Of a stretch of DNA of 64,000 nt, positions 53,091 through 61,530 are shown in pieces; position 1 is the stretch's first letter; the number at the start of each line of letters is the position of its first letter. Below the pieces are notes generated by a model. It ran no database searches. It saw only the letters and a list, made by a program, of their open reading frames with translations, and was not told where the DNA came from. The stretch is from an uncultured Prevotella sp. (GTDB taxonomy: Bacteria > Bacteroidota > Bacteroidia > Bacteroidales > Bacteroidaceae). The DNA lies in the NCBI GenBank assembly GCA_902798285.1, contig CADBVZ010000005.1:62001-126000 (forward strand), in the 5' to 3' direction. A program made the translations under genes and the position numbers.

Positions 53091-53122
53091 AGGCCGCTGC
53101 ATCACGCAGAGACCCCTTCCCT
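53091..53122 (-). terminator. Probable terminator after LruC lipoprotein 2
   Basis: On the minus strand a GGGGTC/GGCCTC stem with wobble pairs and an inner CTGC/GCAG stem is followed by a U-rich run. Confidence 0.6.
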
Positions 53123-53151
53123 TAATTTAGCTATTTTAAGTATTTGATGTC

Positions 53152-54405
53152 TTATTTATACCATGTATTGTAACTGTACTTCTCAGGATGCTGAACGTAA
53201 TCACTGAATTTGTCATATACAGTCTTAATGTTTATACGCTCATCAGGCCAATCGAAGTCAGTTCCAACAAGAATCTTCTCAGGAGCCTTTTCTTCAGGTG
53301 ACTGAAGTACATAAACTGCATCCTCGCTCTCAACCTTTACTTCAATAGAGTTGTAATCGAGATAAGTCCATGATCTACTTCCTGTGAAAGGAATTCTGTA
53401 GATTGCGATGGGAACAGTCTTACGACCAGTATTTACGATACCTTCTTCACTAACGGGAACGCCAAGTGCACCATGAACTTCTGTTCCACCTACATATAGA
53501 GGTAGACGGCCGCCAGCAGCACGAACGGTGATAATAACTGTGTTACCTCCGCCTAGTTCGTTCGGATTAAACACAGCATCGAATACTACGTCGTTGAAGT
53601 CGAAGTCGTCAGTGGTACCAAGGTCTTCGCATACAATACGAACGGCATTCTTGTACTCGCCAGGGGTAATTCTTACAATCCAGTCGTTATATTTATAGTC
53701 GCGAGCTACCTGCTGGTTGGGGTCGGTTCCTGCTGCCTCATAGTCGAAACCAACATAATAGTATTTACTGATAACAGGATCATTAGGAGCAATAACTGAA
53801 CCAGGAATACATACAAAGTGATCATAAATAGTATGAGCCACATTGTTAAGGGACTCCTGATAAGCAAACTCAGCTGTACCGCTATTATACATATATGTGG
53901 CAGGACCTACATGTGCATGGTCTTTGTTGTCACCAGCATTAAAGTCATTCACATGCTCCATACTTTCTTTACTTGCACCACACCAAAGCTGATCCATATG
54001 GCTCTTGCCATTAGCGGTAGAACTAATCTGCCATACAAAGAAATCAGACCAGTTAACATTCACTGTAGCAGGGCTCTCGTTTTCTGTGAACCACTGAGTT
54101 ACTGTGTTAATCTCATCAGTGGTGGGCTCATTGGGAACATTCAGGAAATCCCTATACTGATTCTTGTTCTTAAAGTGAGAACGTGTGCTAGCAGACTGGG
54201 GGATAGGAGTATTGTCAAAACCCCATTTCTGGCCTTTGCCGATGTTACCAAAGTGCTTTACGAAATTGGATTCGTACAGATCTCTAGTGCTCTGAACTTT
54301 CTCTTTCTCAATCCTACCTTCGTCATAAAGGTCGGTCTTTGAGCAGCTTGTGAATGTGGCAGCGAATGCGAGGGCTGCGACACCTGTCATCAAATACTTC
54401 TTCAT
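53152..54405 (-). CDS. LruC-domain (DUF4842) lipoprotein 2
   Basis: The 417-residue protein has a lipoprotein signal ending F-T-S-C near residue 21 and then K-G-Q-K-W-G-F near residue 61, the cluster's shared N-terminal motif. The middle holds an H-M-D-Q-L and H-V-N-D-F-N-A-G-D block and G-F-D-Y-E-A-A-G, which lipoprotein 3 repeats, so the two are close paralogues. The DUF4842 part has D-D-F-D-F-N-D-V-V-F-D, followed by A-A-G-G-R-L-P-L-Y-V and E-V-H-G. No enzyme motif is seen. It lacks the solenoid middle of lipoproteins 1 and 5 and has its own promoter. Confidence 0.8.
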   Translation of the reverse strand: MKKYLMTGVAALAFAATFTSCSKTDLYDEGRIEKEKVQSTRDLYESNFVKHFGNIGKGQKWGFDNTPIPQSASTRSHFKNKNQYRDFLNVPNEPTTDEINTVTQWFTENESPATVNVNWSDFFVWQISSTANGKSHMDQLWCGASKESMEHVNDFNAGDNKDHAHVGPATYMYNSGTAEFAYQESLNNVAHTIYDHFVCIPGSVIAPNDPVISKYYYVGFDYEAAGTDPNQQVARDYKYNDWIVRITPGEYKNAVRIVCEDLGTTDDFDFNDVVFDAVFNPNELGGGNTVIITVRAAGGRLPLYVGGTEVHGALGVPVSEEGIVNTGRKTVPIAIYRIPFTGSRSWTYLDYNSIEVKVESEDAVYVLQSPEEKAPEKILVGTDFDWPDERINIKTVYDKFSDYVQHPEKYSYNTWYK

Positions 54406-54494
54406 AATGTTTTAATTTTAATGAGTTATTAATAATTTGGAATATTTCTGGCTAATAAATTACTTTCTTTGTCCCCTTTTTCGGAAACGTGGTG

Positions 54495-54525
54495 CAAAAG
54501 TACGAAAAATATAGATAGGAAACAA
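54495..54525 (-). promoter_or_regulatory. Promoter of LruC lipoprotein 2
   Basis: TTG (54523-54525 on the minus strand), 20 bases, TACTTTTG (54495-54502), with a leader of about 89 bases. Confidence 0.7.
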
Positions 54526-54591
54526 GTTTTGCGTCGTTAATTAAAGTTAAAGAAGCCTCAAAGGGTTGTGTGTATCAAGAAAATGTTACTT

Positions 54592-54633
54592 TTGAAAAAA
54601 TAAGGAGGGCCCTTGCTCGCGCAGAAGCCCTCC
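54592..54633 (-). terminator. Rho-independent terminator after LruC lipoprotein 3
   Basis: Stem GGAGGGC/GCCCTCC (54604-54610 and 54627-54633) is followed on the minus strand by a U-run. Confidence 0.8.
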
Positions 54634-54684
54634 CGGAATGTTGTGCAATTATTTTTGTATTTGATCTTTTTCGATTACTTATTG

Positions 54685-56778
54685 TTAGGGAACAATGGTT
54701 ACAGCTGCAATACCTCCACTACCATCTAAGCCTGTAGATTGTATAATTAATCCCCTAGACTGCAGTCTGTCAATACCTTTATCTCCTGCAGGAATGGTGT
54801 ATTCCACATAACCACAGAAATCAGCAGGAGTTGGATTATAAGAAATTGTGAAGCTCTCCAAACCCCAATCAGATGGTTGAATATCGTCCTGATTCCAACC
54901 ACCAGGTTTAAGATCAACATGCCAATAACCGCTTGCTGGATAGTTTACATAGATGCGAATCTTGTTGCCAGCTTGTGCATTTGTAAACATTCCGGATCCA
55001 ATTTCGGCTTGGCTTTGAGTTCCCGTGGCCTCCCAGATAAGAGTTCCTTCTACTTCATTGATAACCTCAATCTCTTCGTCGTAAGAATTACCCTTAGCTA
55101 TATTCGTCAGTTGGCTTGTCCAGTTCTCGTTATAGAGATTATCCTGAACACGATAAGCTGTGTTTCTAAACGCATCTGCGTTTTCGCTCTGGTTGTTTAC
55201 CCAGTCCTTAAACTTGGTGAAAGCTGTCGAGATGTTTCTACGCTCACCTGGCCACGGAGTGTCTATGTCTACACAAATCTTGTGGGGAGCCGACATCTTA
55301 TTATTTACAATGTCGCCTTTGCCAAGAACAGTAGCAGTTGTTTGCTTTTCTCTCTGGTACTGTACGACTACAGGAATCACGTTGAGTGTATAATCTTTTG
55401 TTTTATTAACTAAATTTGTAACATCAAATCTGTTTACACCTTCGCCCCAAGTAAGTTTAACTGGGGTTATGCTATTGCGGAAAATGCCATTAAAGGTTGA
55501 TCCGATAACAGTATTCACCATCAGCTTGTCTTCGCCAATGGCGACGCCAAGGTCACGCTTAGTATTGAATACATTGTGTACTTCCTTATCTGCTACCTGC
55601 AATGGCAGGGTAGCTCCAGTGGCAATAAGGACAATTTCAGCATCGTAATTGCTTGATCCGTACTCCACAATCTCGCCATTCTTGTTGAGGACTAATTCCT
55701 GGTTGAACCACAGGATAGCATCGAATACAACATCGTTGAAGTCGAGGTCTTCTCTAGTTGCATTGAAGAGGTCTTCGCAGAATACACGTCCCTTGTCGAG
55801 GGCAGTATGGCGTATTATTCTAACTTTCTTGCCTGTAGTAACATGGCTATCTGGATTATCAGGATCGCCAGAATGGCTACTGCTCTTTACACCCTCTGTG
55901 ATGCGAACAATCCAGTCGCTGAAGTAACCATCAGCGTCAGACTGCATATTAGGATTAGAACCTGTAGCAAAATAGTCGAAGCCAACGAAAACCATACCTG
56001 TGACATCAGCACCTGCAGAAGCATCGCTGAGATTGGCGCCTTCTGTCTTGGCCCAATTCATGATGGTTTCGCCAGTGATAATGACATAGGAATGCTCATC
56101 GTAGTGAATCTGGCTATCCTCAGAACCCTGATAACCAAAGCAATTGGTCCTAGAGTCTACCATAAAGGTAATGGCGTCCTTATGCGTACCAACCTTATTG
56201 TTGTTCTGAACATCAATCTCATCACGATCTCCATGATTGAAATCGTTGATATGATCAGGGGGATAACCTGCAGTCAGGTGGTCCATGTGGTTGCTGCCAA
56301 TCACATCTTGATTATCCTTGTTTTTATAGATTTCCGGACAGTCGGCATTAGCTTTGTCGAGGTTGTCATGTCCTTTGTATACCTGCTGAACAAAGAAGTT
56401 CTTGTAGTCGACACTCGTGCCTTGGGGATTCTTGTTCTGCTGGAAATAGTTTCTTACCAGGTTCTTCTGGGCAGATGTCAAAGGTGTTGGGATGACCCAG
56501 CCTTCGCTGGCCCACATGTTAGACCTCTTATCTTCCTCACGAGTAGTAGCACGGCTTGAGGCATTAGCATGGCCAATAATCTCCTGAATATTGGGCAGAG
56601 GCGTAAAACCCCAGTCGTGATTGATGTCGCTTTCTCCATACAATTCTGTAAAGAGTTCTTCAAAAGCCTCTGTCTTTTCTTCGACAATCGACTTGTATTC
56701 GATGTCATCATGGGTACAGCTGGTAATAAACAATCCAGCTATGAGAGCAGTAGCTCCGCAAATCAAATACTTTTTCAT
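54685..56778 (-). CDS. LruC-domain (DUF4842) lipoprotein 3
   Basis: The 697-residue protein has a lipoprotein signal ending F-I-T-S-C near residue 21 with acidic residues after it, and D-I-N-H-D-W-G-F near residue 51. The middle repeats the H-M-D-H-L, H-I-N-D-F-N-H-G-D and G-F-D-Y-F-A-T-G blocks of lipoprotein 2. The acidic motif D-L-D-F-N-D-V-V-F-D marks DUF4842, followed by A-T-L-P-L-Q-V and E-V-H. The last 130 residues are an additional beta-rich domain not present in lipoprotein 2. No enzyme motif was found. The leader is about 58 bases. Confidence 0.8.
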   Translation of the reverse strand: MKKYLICGATALIAGLFITSCTHDDIEYKSIVEEKTEAFEELFTELYGESDINHDWGFTPLPNIQEIIGHANASSRATTREEDKRSNMWASEGWVIPTPLTSAQKNLVRNYFQQNKNPQGTSVDYKNFFVQQVYKGHDNLDKANADCPEIYKNKDNQDVIGSNHMDHLTAGYPPDHINDFNHGDRDEIDVQNNNKVGTHKDAITFMVDSRTNCFGYQGSEDSQIHYDEHSYVIITGETIMNWAKTEGANLSDASAGADVTGMVFVGFDYFATGSNPNMQSDADGYFSDWIVRITEGVKSSSHSGDPDNPDSHVTTGKKVRIIRHTALDKGRVFCEDLFNATREDLDFNDVVFDAILWFNQELVLNKNGEIVEYGSSNYDAEIVLIATGATLPLQVADKEVHNVFNTKRDLGVAIGEDKLMVNTVIGSTFNGIFRNSITPVKLTWGEGVNRFDVTNLVNKTKDYTLNVIPVVVQYQREKQTTATVLGKGDIVNNKMSAPHKICVDIDTPWPGERRNISTAFTKFKDWVNNQSENADAFRNTAYRVQDNLYNENWTSQLTNIAKGNSYDEEIEVINEVEGTLIWEATGTQSQAEIGSGMFTNAQAGNKIRIYVNYPASGYWHVDLKPGGWNQDDIQPSDWGLESFTISYNPTPADFCGYVEYTIPAGDKGIDRLQSRGLIIQSTGLDGSGGIAAVTIVP

Positions 56779-56836
56779 TGCACAAATAAACTTAATAGAT
56801 GTTACGTAACTTTTTAATATTGAATCGATTCGGCTG

Positions 56837-56844
56837 CAAATTTA
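56837..56844 (-). promoter_or_regulatory. -7 box of LruC lipoprotein 3
   Basis: TAAATTTG on the minus strand, 58 bases before the start codon; no consensus -33 box. Confidence 0.5.
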
Positions 56845-56922
56845 AGCATTTTTCTTGCAAGTTGTATCGATTTTGATGTTAAAATCTGCAAAACCTTCAT
56901 ATTTATGTACCATGTATGCGAT

Positions 56923-56938
56923 TATTTTTGTAATTTTG
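56923..56938 (+). promoter_or_regulatory. Overlapping -7 boxes of LruC lipoprotein 4
   Basis: TATTTTTG (56923-56930) and TAATTTTG (56931-56938) abut each other upstream of the divergent lipoprotein gene; which one is used cannot be told. Confidence 0.5.
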
Positions 56939-56976
56939 GCGCGAAATCTGCTTATATAATATAATAAGGTGTAGAT

Positions 56977-58338
56977 ATGAAGAAGATAGGTTTTGTCATC
57001 ATGATTGTTATCGCTGTCACTATATTGGCAGGGGTCAATTCTTCGTGCAATAGGAATGTGTTTGATGAGGATACATATAAGGAGATAGCTGATACCCTGT
57101 CGCCTGTGGATTCGGTTGATCCTAATCATACGTGGGTGCTGTCGACTCAGAAGACGCTGATTTTGAACATCAATGCTGGCGTGGGTGCCAAGAAGCTGAT
57201 GATATTGACAGATGATCCTTCCACAACATCATCGGCCCAGATCATAGCCCAAAGAGATGTTGAAGAGAATGACCAGTTCTCGATGACCATTTCTTATCCG
57301 CAACTGTTGACAACGCTTTATGCTGCCTTGATAGATGCAGAGGGCAACTATACTGTGACAAAGGTTAAACCGTCGAGCAGTAACCGTGTTGACTTCTCCA
57401 GTCCGACGTATAAGTCGAAGAAGGTAGACTATACCCCACAGCTACAGTATTATTCCTATTGCTATGAAGCAGAGTTCCCAGAATTTGGTGATTATGACTA
57501 TAATGATCTGATCATGCGTATTGCCTTAGAGCGTACAGGGCCTAAGGAAATGCGAATCCATGTGCAGTTGGCTGCTTTGGGATGCGATCGCTCTTTGTCA
57601 GGAGCCATCCGTTTCCCAACAGAGAACAAAGACGAGGAGCATGGTTTGATAACCATGAAAGACATCGACTCAGTCTATACAGTAGATGGTAAGTCGTTTA
57701 ATGTGAACATGCATGGTGAGACGATTACCAAGCAGAATATGACTACTATCAAGACTACTGACTTGTTGATGGAGGGTATGAATGGCGAACCAATTCTAAA
57801 CCTCTTTGCTGATGCCCACTGGGCTATGGGCGATATGCGTGAGAATGAGTATGGTGTTTACGAGCATAAATACTATAACGTGTCGCAGTCATCGGGTAAG
57901 AGCTCAACGGGGGCTACCTACCAGGTCACAGTGCCTCGTGAGGTGATCTTCGTATTGAAACTGAAGGAAGAATTACCTCTGAACTATCTGACACTCGACA
58001 ATATCGATCCGTTTATCCAGAAGAATTATTCTAATAGTATTTATGAAGTGCATACCTTCCCTTATAAGTCGGTGACAGCCTTCAATAAGTATCACTACGT
58101 GGATACCAAGAATCTGCCTTGGGCATTGGTGATGCCTTCGGGTACGTTTAACCATCCGTTAGAGGGTGTTAATATAGGCTTCAAGATGAAGAGTGATAGC
58201 GAGAAATATCCTGGCTATGACATTCTCTTTGGCGCTTATTCCACCAGAGGACACGCCTTTGGCGAGTGGGCAGAGAATCGTAACAAGTCTACTGACTGGT
58301 ACTATTACCCAGAAACTAGTCAAGTCTTTATCTGGTAA
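56977..58338 (+). CDS. LruC-domain (DUF4842) lipoprotein 4
   Basis: The 453-residue protein, the only one of the cluster on the plus strand, has a lipoprotein signal ending V-N-S-S-C near residue 24. The shared N-terminal motif appears as D-P-N-H-T-W near residues 48-53. The acidic motif is D-Y-D-Y-N-D-L-I near residues 173-180. The long C-terminal half has a beta-sheet look with the end V-F-I-W. It is more divergent than the others and probably belongs to the LruC branch. It converges with lipoprotein 5, the stops being 12 bases apart with no terminator between. Confidence 0.75.
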   Translation: MKKIGFVIMIVIAVTILAGVNSSCNRNVFDEDTYKEIADTLSPVDSVDPNHTWVLSTQKTLILNINAGVGAKKLMILTDDPSTTSSAQIIAQRDVEENDQFSMTISYPQLLTTLYAALIDAEGNYTVTKVKPSSSNRVDFSSPTYKSKKVDYTPQLQYYSYCYEAEFPEFGDYDYNDLIMRIALERTGPKEMRIHVQLAALGCDRSLSGAIRFPTENKDEEHGLITMKDIDSVYTVDGKSFNVNMHGETITKQNMTTIKTTDLLMEGMNGEPILNLFADAHWAMGDMRENEYGVYEHKYYNVSQSSGKSSTGATYQVTVPREVIFVLKLKEELPLNYLTLDNIDPFIQKNYSNSIYEVHTFPYKSVTAFNKYHYVDTKNLPWALVMPSGTFNHPLEGVNIGFKMKSDSEKYPGYDILFGAYSTRGHAFGEWAENRNKSTDWYYYPETSQVFIW

Positions 58339-58350
58339 CAGGAATCCTTT

Positions 58351-60396
58351 CTACCAAGAGACGATCAGATGAGAGCTGGCCTTCGATGAATGATACCAGT
58401 CGAGTGCTGTTTGCGCATTGGCAGCCCATACGATGAATTGCGGATAGGCCAGTCCGATGTTGCCACCTTCCTTTACCCATCTCCATTTGCCTTGCTGATC
58501 GCCATTTACCATGATATATAAGGGCGCATTATCCGTACCTGCAGCAGGCTGCGACTGGGTGCTTGAAGATCCGTTATTACTTACGATCTTCAGGGTAAAG
58601 TTCAAGTGATTGATGTTGACATCATTGCTCGAGAAGGTAATCATGCCCAAACGTCGAGATGACTTGGTAACAGAGTTCGTGTTGCAAGTCTCTTTGGTAG
58701 CAACACCCATGGCTGCATGTACTTCGTCGCCAAGTTGTTCGCCATTAAGATATACATAGGTTTCCAAGGTGGTACCTACGGCAATCACATCAACATATGA
58801 TGCGATAACACCATTCTTATCCTCATAAGGCATGGTGACAGTGAGTACCACATCGTTATAATCGTAGTCTTTTACTGAATAACCATCAGGTGCTTCGAAA
58901 CAGTAGTAGAGGTAATTCTCGCTTGGTTTTTCCACAGTGCCCTCAATGACATAGAAGCAGGTTTGGCGCGCTTCTTCAATGCCAGCCTCTGTGCCATTGA
59001 CCCATGGGGAGAGTAAATCGAGGTTGGCGGCTCCTATGGGAACCTCCACCTGAACATGGTCGAGCAGATAGTCGTTGGCATTTCCCGAGGTGGCTTTGCA
59101 ACTACCGCAGCCTCCTACTCTGAGACGAGCATTGGCTTTGTATTTACTGCCAGAGGGGCCCCATACGCCATAATTGCTCACGCTGATATTGCCACTACAG
59201 TTTAGGTAGGCGCCATTACCCATATAGAGGGTAGCATTGCCATCGCCCTGAAGGGTGAGCGAGCCACATGACAGGGTGCTATAGTCGTCCATACGGGCAT
59301 TATGAGCCAACGTCAGGTTGCCAGAACCTCTCATATATCCAGCATTCATGATGGTAAGGTTAGTACCATCCGCATCAGAGAAATTGGTAGTACCTAAGTT
59401 AATGAACGTAGCAGGGGTAGAGGTTGTTGAGGTTCCTGCGAGCTTAGTACCCGAGGCGCTACTGCCTATGGTTCCATTATTATAAAGTGTACCACTGGCT
59501 ACGTCAATCTCGTCAGTAGCAACAGTTCCTGCAATGTAGTTAAAGTCGGACTCGCTTGAGAATTCTACAGTACCCTGACCAGAGATTTCTCCGCCAGGCA
59601 ACACGTAGATACGTCCTGAGGTAGAGCCGTCGCCAAGAGGAGATGTGGAGAGCTTAAAGCCCTTGGGAATCACAATCTTTCCGCCATTGCCCACCACAAT
59701 CACGTTACCGCTGTTCAGACGCTGGTCGAAGGTAAGCGTCCAAGTAGAGGTAACATAGACGGACATGTTAGTATGGCTGGTAAGGAAGGGTATGAAACCA
59801 GAGTATGTCTGACTGATCTTCACTCTTGCCTCAGCATCGGTGGGGAGGTTAGGATCGAGATCGGTTACCTCAGTCAGTGGCTCGGAGGTGTACTTCGACA
59901 CATCGGGCGTGGCCTGATAAGGCACACTCCAATTGTTGCCAGTAGTATTAGTGGGCACACCAGTAGAGGTGGTGATGTTGCCACTGAACGTTACCTTTCC
60001 GTTAGTAACAGGCAGACAGATAACGTGGTTTTTCGAATCGTAGCAGGCGGCATAGAGTTGTGAAGCGTCAATAGGCTTGGCCACATAGATGGTCCTTGAC
60101 TCGCCAGAGTTGAGAGTAGCCATACCTAAATGGGCTGCTGAAGAACTCGATGCAGGATGGTTCTGGTAAATATAAACGGAATATTGTTCGTCTGCCTGCA
60201 AATTGACGGTGACGTTGACAGAGGTATTTGTAGCCGTACTCCATGTTTGGTTTAGATCAATATCCTTACCACCCATGACGAGTGCCTTGAAACCCTCGGT
60301 CCTTTCTTGTGTAGAATTTGTACTTTCTCTGCAACTGGTTGCCACCAAAAAAACCAGAAGGGCAACCACATATTTGGAAAATTTACTTTGATTCAT
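58351..60396 (-). CDS. LruC-domain (DUF4842) lipoprotein 5, with beta-solenoid middle
   Basis: The 681-residue protein has a lipoprotein signal ending V-A-T-S-C near residue 22, and D-L-N-Q-T-W-S near residues 47-53. Residues about 215-420 are short-strand repeats of the N-x-G-T/N-G-S kind, as in lipoprotein 1, followed by a Cys-rich V-G-G-C-G-S-C. The DUF4842 motif is K-D-Y-D-Y-N-D-V-V-L, followed by T-L-E-T-Y-V and E-V-H. The start codon lies 20 bases after the 3' end of a tRNA gene on the same strand and there is no room for a promoter in between, so the mRNA should be co-transcribed with the tRNA. Confidence 0.8.
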   Translation of the reverse strand: MNQSKFSKYVVALLVFLVATSCRESTNSTQERTEGFKALVMGGKDIDLNQTWSTATNTSVNVTVNLQADEQYSVYIYQNHPASSSSAAHLGMATLNSGESRTIYVAKPIDASQLYAACYDSKNHVICLPVTNGKVTFSGNITTSTGVPTNTTGNNWSVPYQATPDVSKYTSEPLTEVTDLDPNLPTDAEARVKISQTYSGFIPFLTSHTNMSVYVTSTWTLTFDQRLNSGNVIVVGNGGKIVIPKGFKLSTSPLGDGSTSGRIYVLPGGEISGQGTVEFSSESDFNYIAGTVATDEIDVASGTLYNNGTIGSSASGTKLAGTSTTSTPATFINLGTTNFSDADGTNLTIMNAGYMRGSGNLTLAHNARMDDYSTLSCGSLTLQGDGNATLYMGNGAYLNCSGNISVSNYGVWGPSGSKYKANARLRVGGCGSCKATSGNANDYLLDHVQVEVPIGAANLDLLSPWVNGTEAGIEEARQTCFYVIEGTVEKPSENYLYYCFEAPDGYSVKDYDYNDVVLTVTMPYEDKNGVIASYVDVIAVGTTLETYVYLNGEQLGDEVHAAMGVATKETCNTNSVTKSSRRLGMITFSSNDVNINHLNFTLKIVSNNGSSSTQSQPAAGTDNAPLYIMVNGDQQGKWRWVKEGGNIGLAYPQFIVWAANAQTALDWYHSSKASSHLIVSW

Positions 60397-60416
60397 ACGC
60401 CTGGCTTTTAGTAGAG

Positions 60417-60490
60417 TGGACCAGCCAGGGCTTGAACCTGGGACCTCCAGATTATGAGTCTGTTGCTCTAACCAACTGAGCTACAAGTCC
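60417..60490 (-). tRNA. tRNA with CAU anticodon (tRNA-Met, or tRNA-Ile2)
   Basis: The 74-nt minus-strand sequence folds into a cloverleaf: acceptor arm starting GGACTTG, D stem GCTC/GAGC, anticodon loop CTCATAA with CAU at 60454-60456, and T arm CCAGG-TTCAAGC-CCTGG. The CCA end is not encoded. CAU fits the elongator methionine tRNA, or the isoleucine tRNA whose C34 is changed to lysidine; the sequence alone does not decide. One pair in the acceptor stem and one in the anticodon stem are mismatched. Confidence 0.9.
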
Positions 60491-60503
60491 GTGATTTGGG
60501 ATG

Positions 60504-60535
60504 CAAAGATACGGCAATTTCATTAAATATCCAAA
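60504..60535 (-). promoter_or_regulatory. Promoter of the tRNA and LruC lipoprotein 5
   Basis: TTTG (60532-60535 on the minus strand), 20 bases, TATCTTTG (60504-60511), 13 bases before the tRNA. Confidence 0.85.
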
Positions 60536-60539
60536 TTTT

Positions 60540-60572
60540 TTTGCGGAAATAACGAAAAAATGCCTAACTTTG
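60540..60572 (+). promoter_or_regulatory. ribF promoter
   Basis: TTTG (60540-60543), 21 bases, TAACTTTG (60565-60572), only 7 bases before the start codon. It is back to back with the tRNA promoter. Confidence 0.85.
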
Positions 60573-60579
60573 CACCCTT

Positions 60580-61530
60580 ATGAGAACCATTTGTGTGAAT
60601 CAGGGGCCTTTTGAGTGCCCAAAGAGCGTTGCAACCATCGGTGTGTTTGATGGTGTGCATGCAGGCCATCAGCTGCTCATTCGTAAGGTTTGTGCTGAGG
60701 CTCGCAGCCTTGGGTTATGCTCTATGGTTATCACCTTCGATCGCCAACCTCGTCAACTGTTTGATGCCTCGTATCATCCTCAGGTGCTGACAACCTTGGA
60801 AGAGAAGAAGGCTATTATCGAGGCTCTTGGTGTCGACATTCTGGTGGTGCTGCCCTTTACGAAGGAACTGGCAACATTGACGGCTCATGACTTCATGCAG
60901 CAGGTACTCCGCCAGCAGTTGAATGTGCAGCTGCTCATAACTGGTTATGACAACCGTTTCGGAAGAAACCGTTCAGAAGGCTTCGATGATTATGTGCGCT
61001 ATGGTCAGGAGATGGGTATGAAGGTGCTCCGTGGTGAGGCAGAGTTGATGGATGATGGTACACGTGCTGTCAGTTCTTCCGTGATTCGCGAATTGTTGTC
61101 AGACGAAGGTCGGGTGGACGTAATGCCCAAATGTCTGACACGTTATTACCAACTTTCTGGCAAAGTGATGCCTGGAGAGCATATTGGTCATCAGCTTGGA
61201 TTCCCCACAGCCAACCTGGAGCCCTTGTGTACAGACAAGTTGATACCAGCCCCTGGAGTATATGCTGTGTGGGCCATGCTTGAGGATGGCAAACATAGGT
61301 CAGCAATGATGAATATAGGTACGCGTCCTACTTTCGAAGGCAAACAACAGACGCTAGAGGTGAACATCTTCGACTTTGAGGGCGATATCTACGGACAGAA
61401 GGTTACCATTACGTTTGTGGCCCGTTTGCGTGAGGAACGTCGTTTTGACTCACCAGAGGCGCTTGTGGCACAACTGAATGAAGATAAGGAACAAGTTAAA
61501 AGGATTATAGAGAATTTAGAGATAGAATGA
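60580..61530 (+). CDS. ribF: Bifunctional riboflavin kinase/FAD synthetase
   Basis: The 316-residue cytoplasmic enzyme makes FMN and then FAD from riboflavin. The N-terminal adenylyltransferase domain has G-V-F-D-G-V-H-A-G-H at residues 22-31 and I-S-S-type closing motif S-S-S-V-I-R near residue 165. The C-terminal flavokinase domain has G-x-x-L-G-F-P-T-A-N near residues 204-213 and G-V-Y-A-V-W. Length and order are those of the usual RibF. Its mRNA should have practically no leader, as the -7 box ends 7 bases before the ATG. It overlaps the CPBP protease gene by 4 bases. Confidence 0.96.
   Translation: MRTICVNQGPFECPKSVATIGVFDGVHAGHQLLIRKVCAEARSLGLCSMVITFDRQPRQLFDASYHPQVLTTLEEKKAIIEALGVDILVVLPFTKELATLTAHDFMQQVLRQQLNVQLLITGYDNRFGRNRSEGFDDYVRYGQEMGMKVLRGEAELMDDGTRAVSSSVIRELLSDEGRVDVMPKCLTRYYQLSGKVMPGEHIGHQLGFPTANLEPLCTDKLIPAPGVYAVWAMLEDGKHRSAMMNIGTRPTFEGKQQTLEVNIFDFEGDIYGQKVTITFVARLREERRFDSPEALVAQLNEDKEQVKRIIENLEIE

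Larger units (their letters stand above)
52392..53151. other. Repeat-rich intergenic region between LruC lipoproteins 1 and 2
   Basis: No gene is supported in these 760 bases. They hold the promoter of lipoprotein 1, an inverted GGTGGGTGTT-rich repeat (about 52555-52800), a copy of the dispersed CTCCGAG repeat (52955-53053) and the terminator of lipoprotein 2. Confidence 0.75.

Noticed and set aside
60417..60490. The tRNA as attachment site of an integrated island holding the lipoprotein cluster
   Set aside because: No integrase, no direct repeat of the tRNA end within the window and no sharp change in base use could be found.
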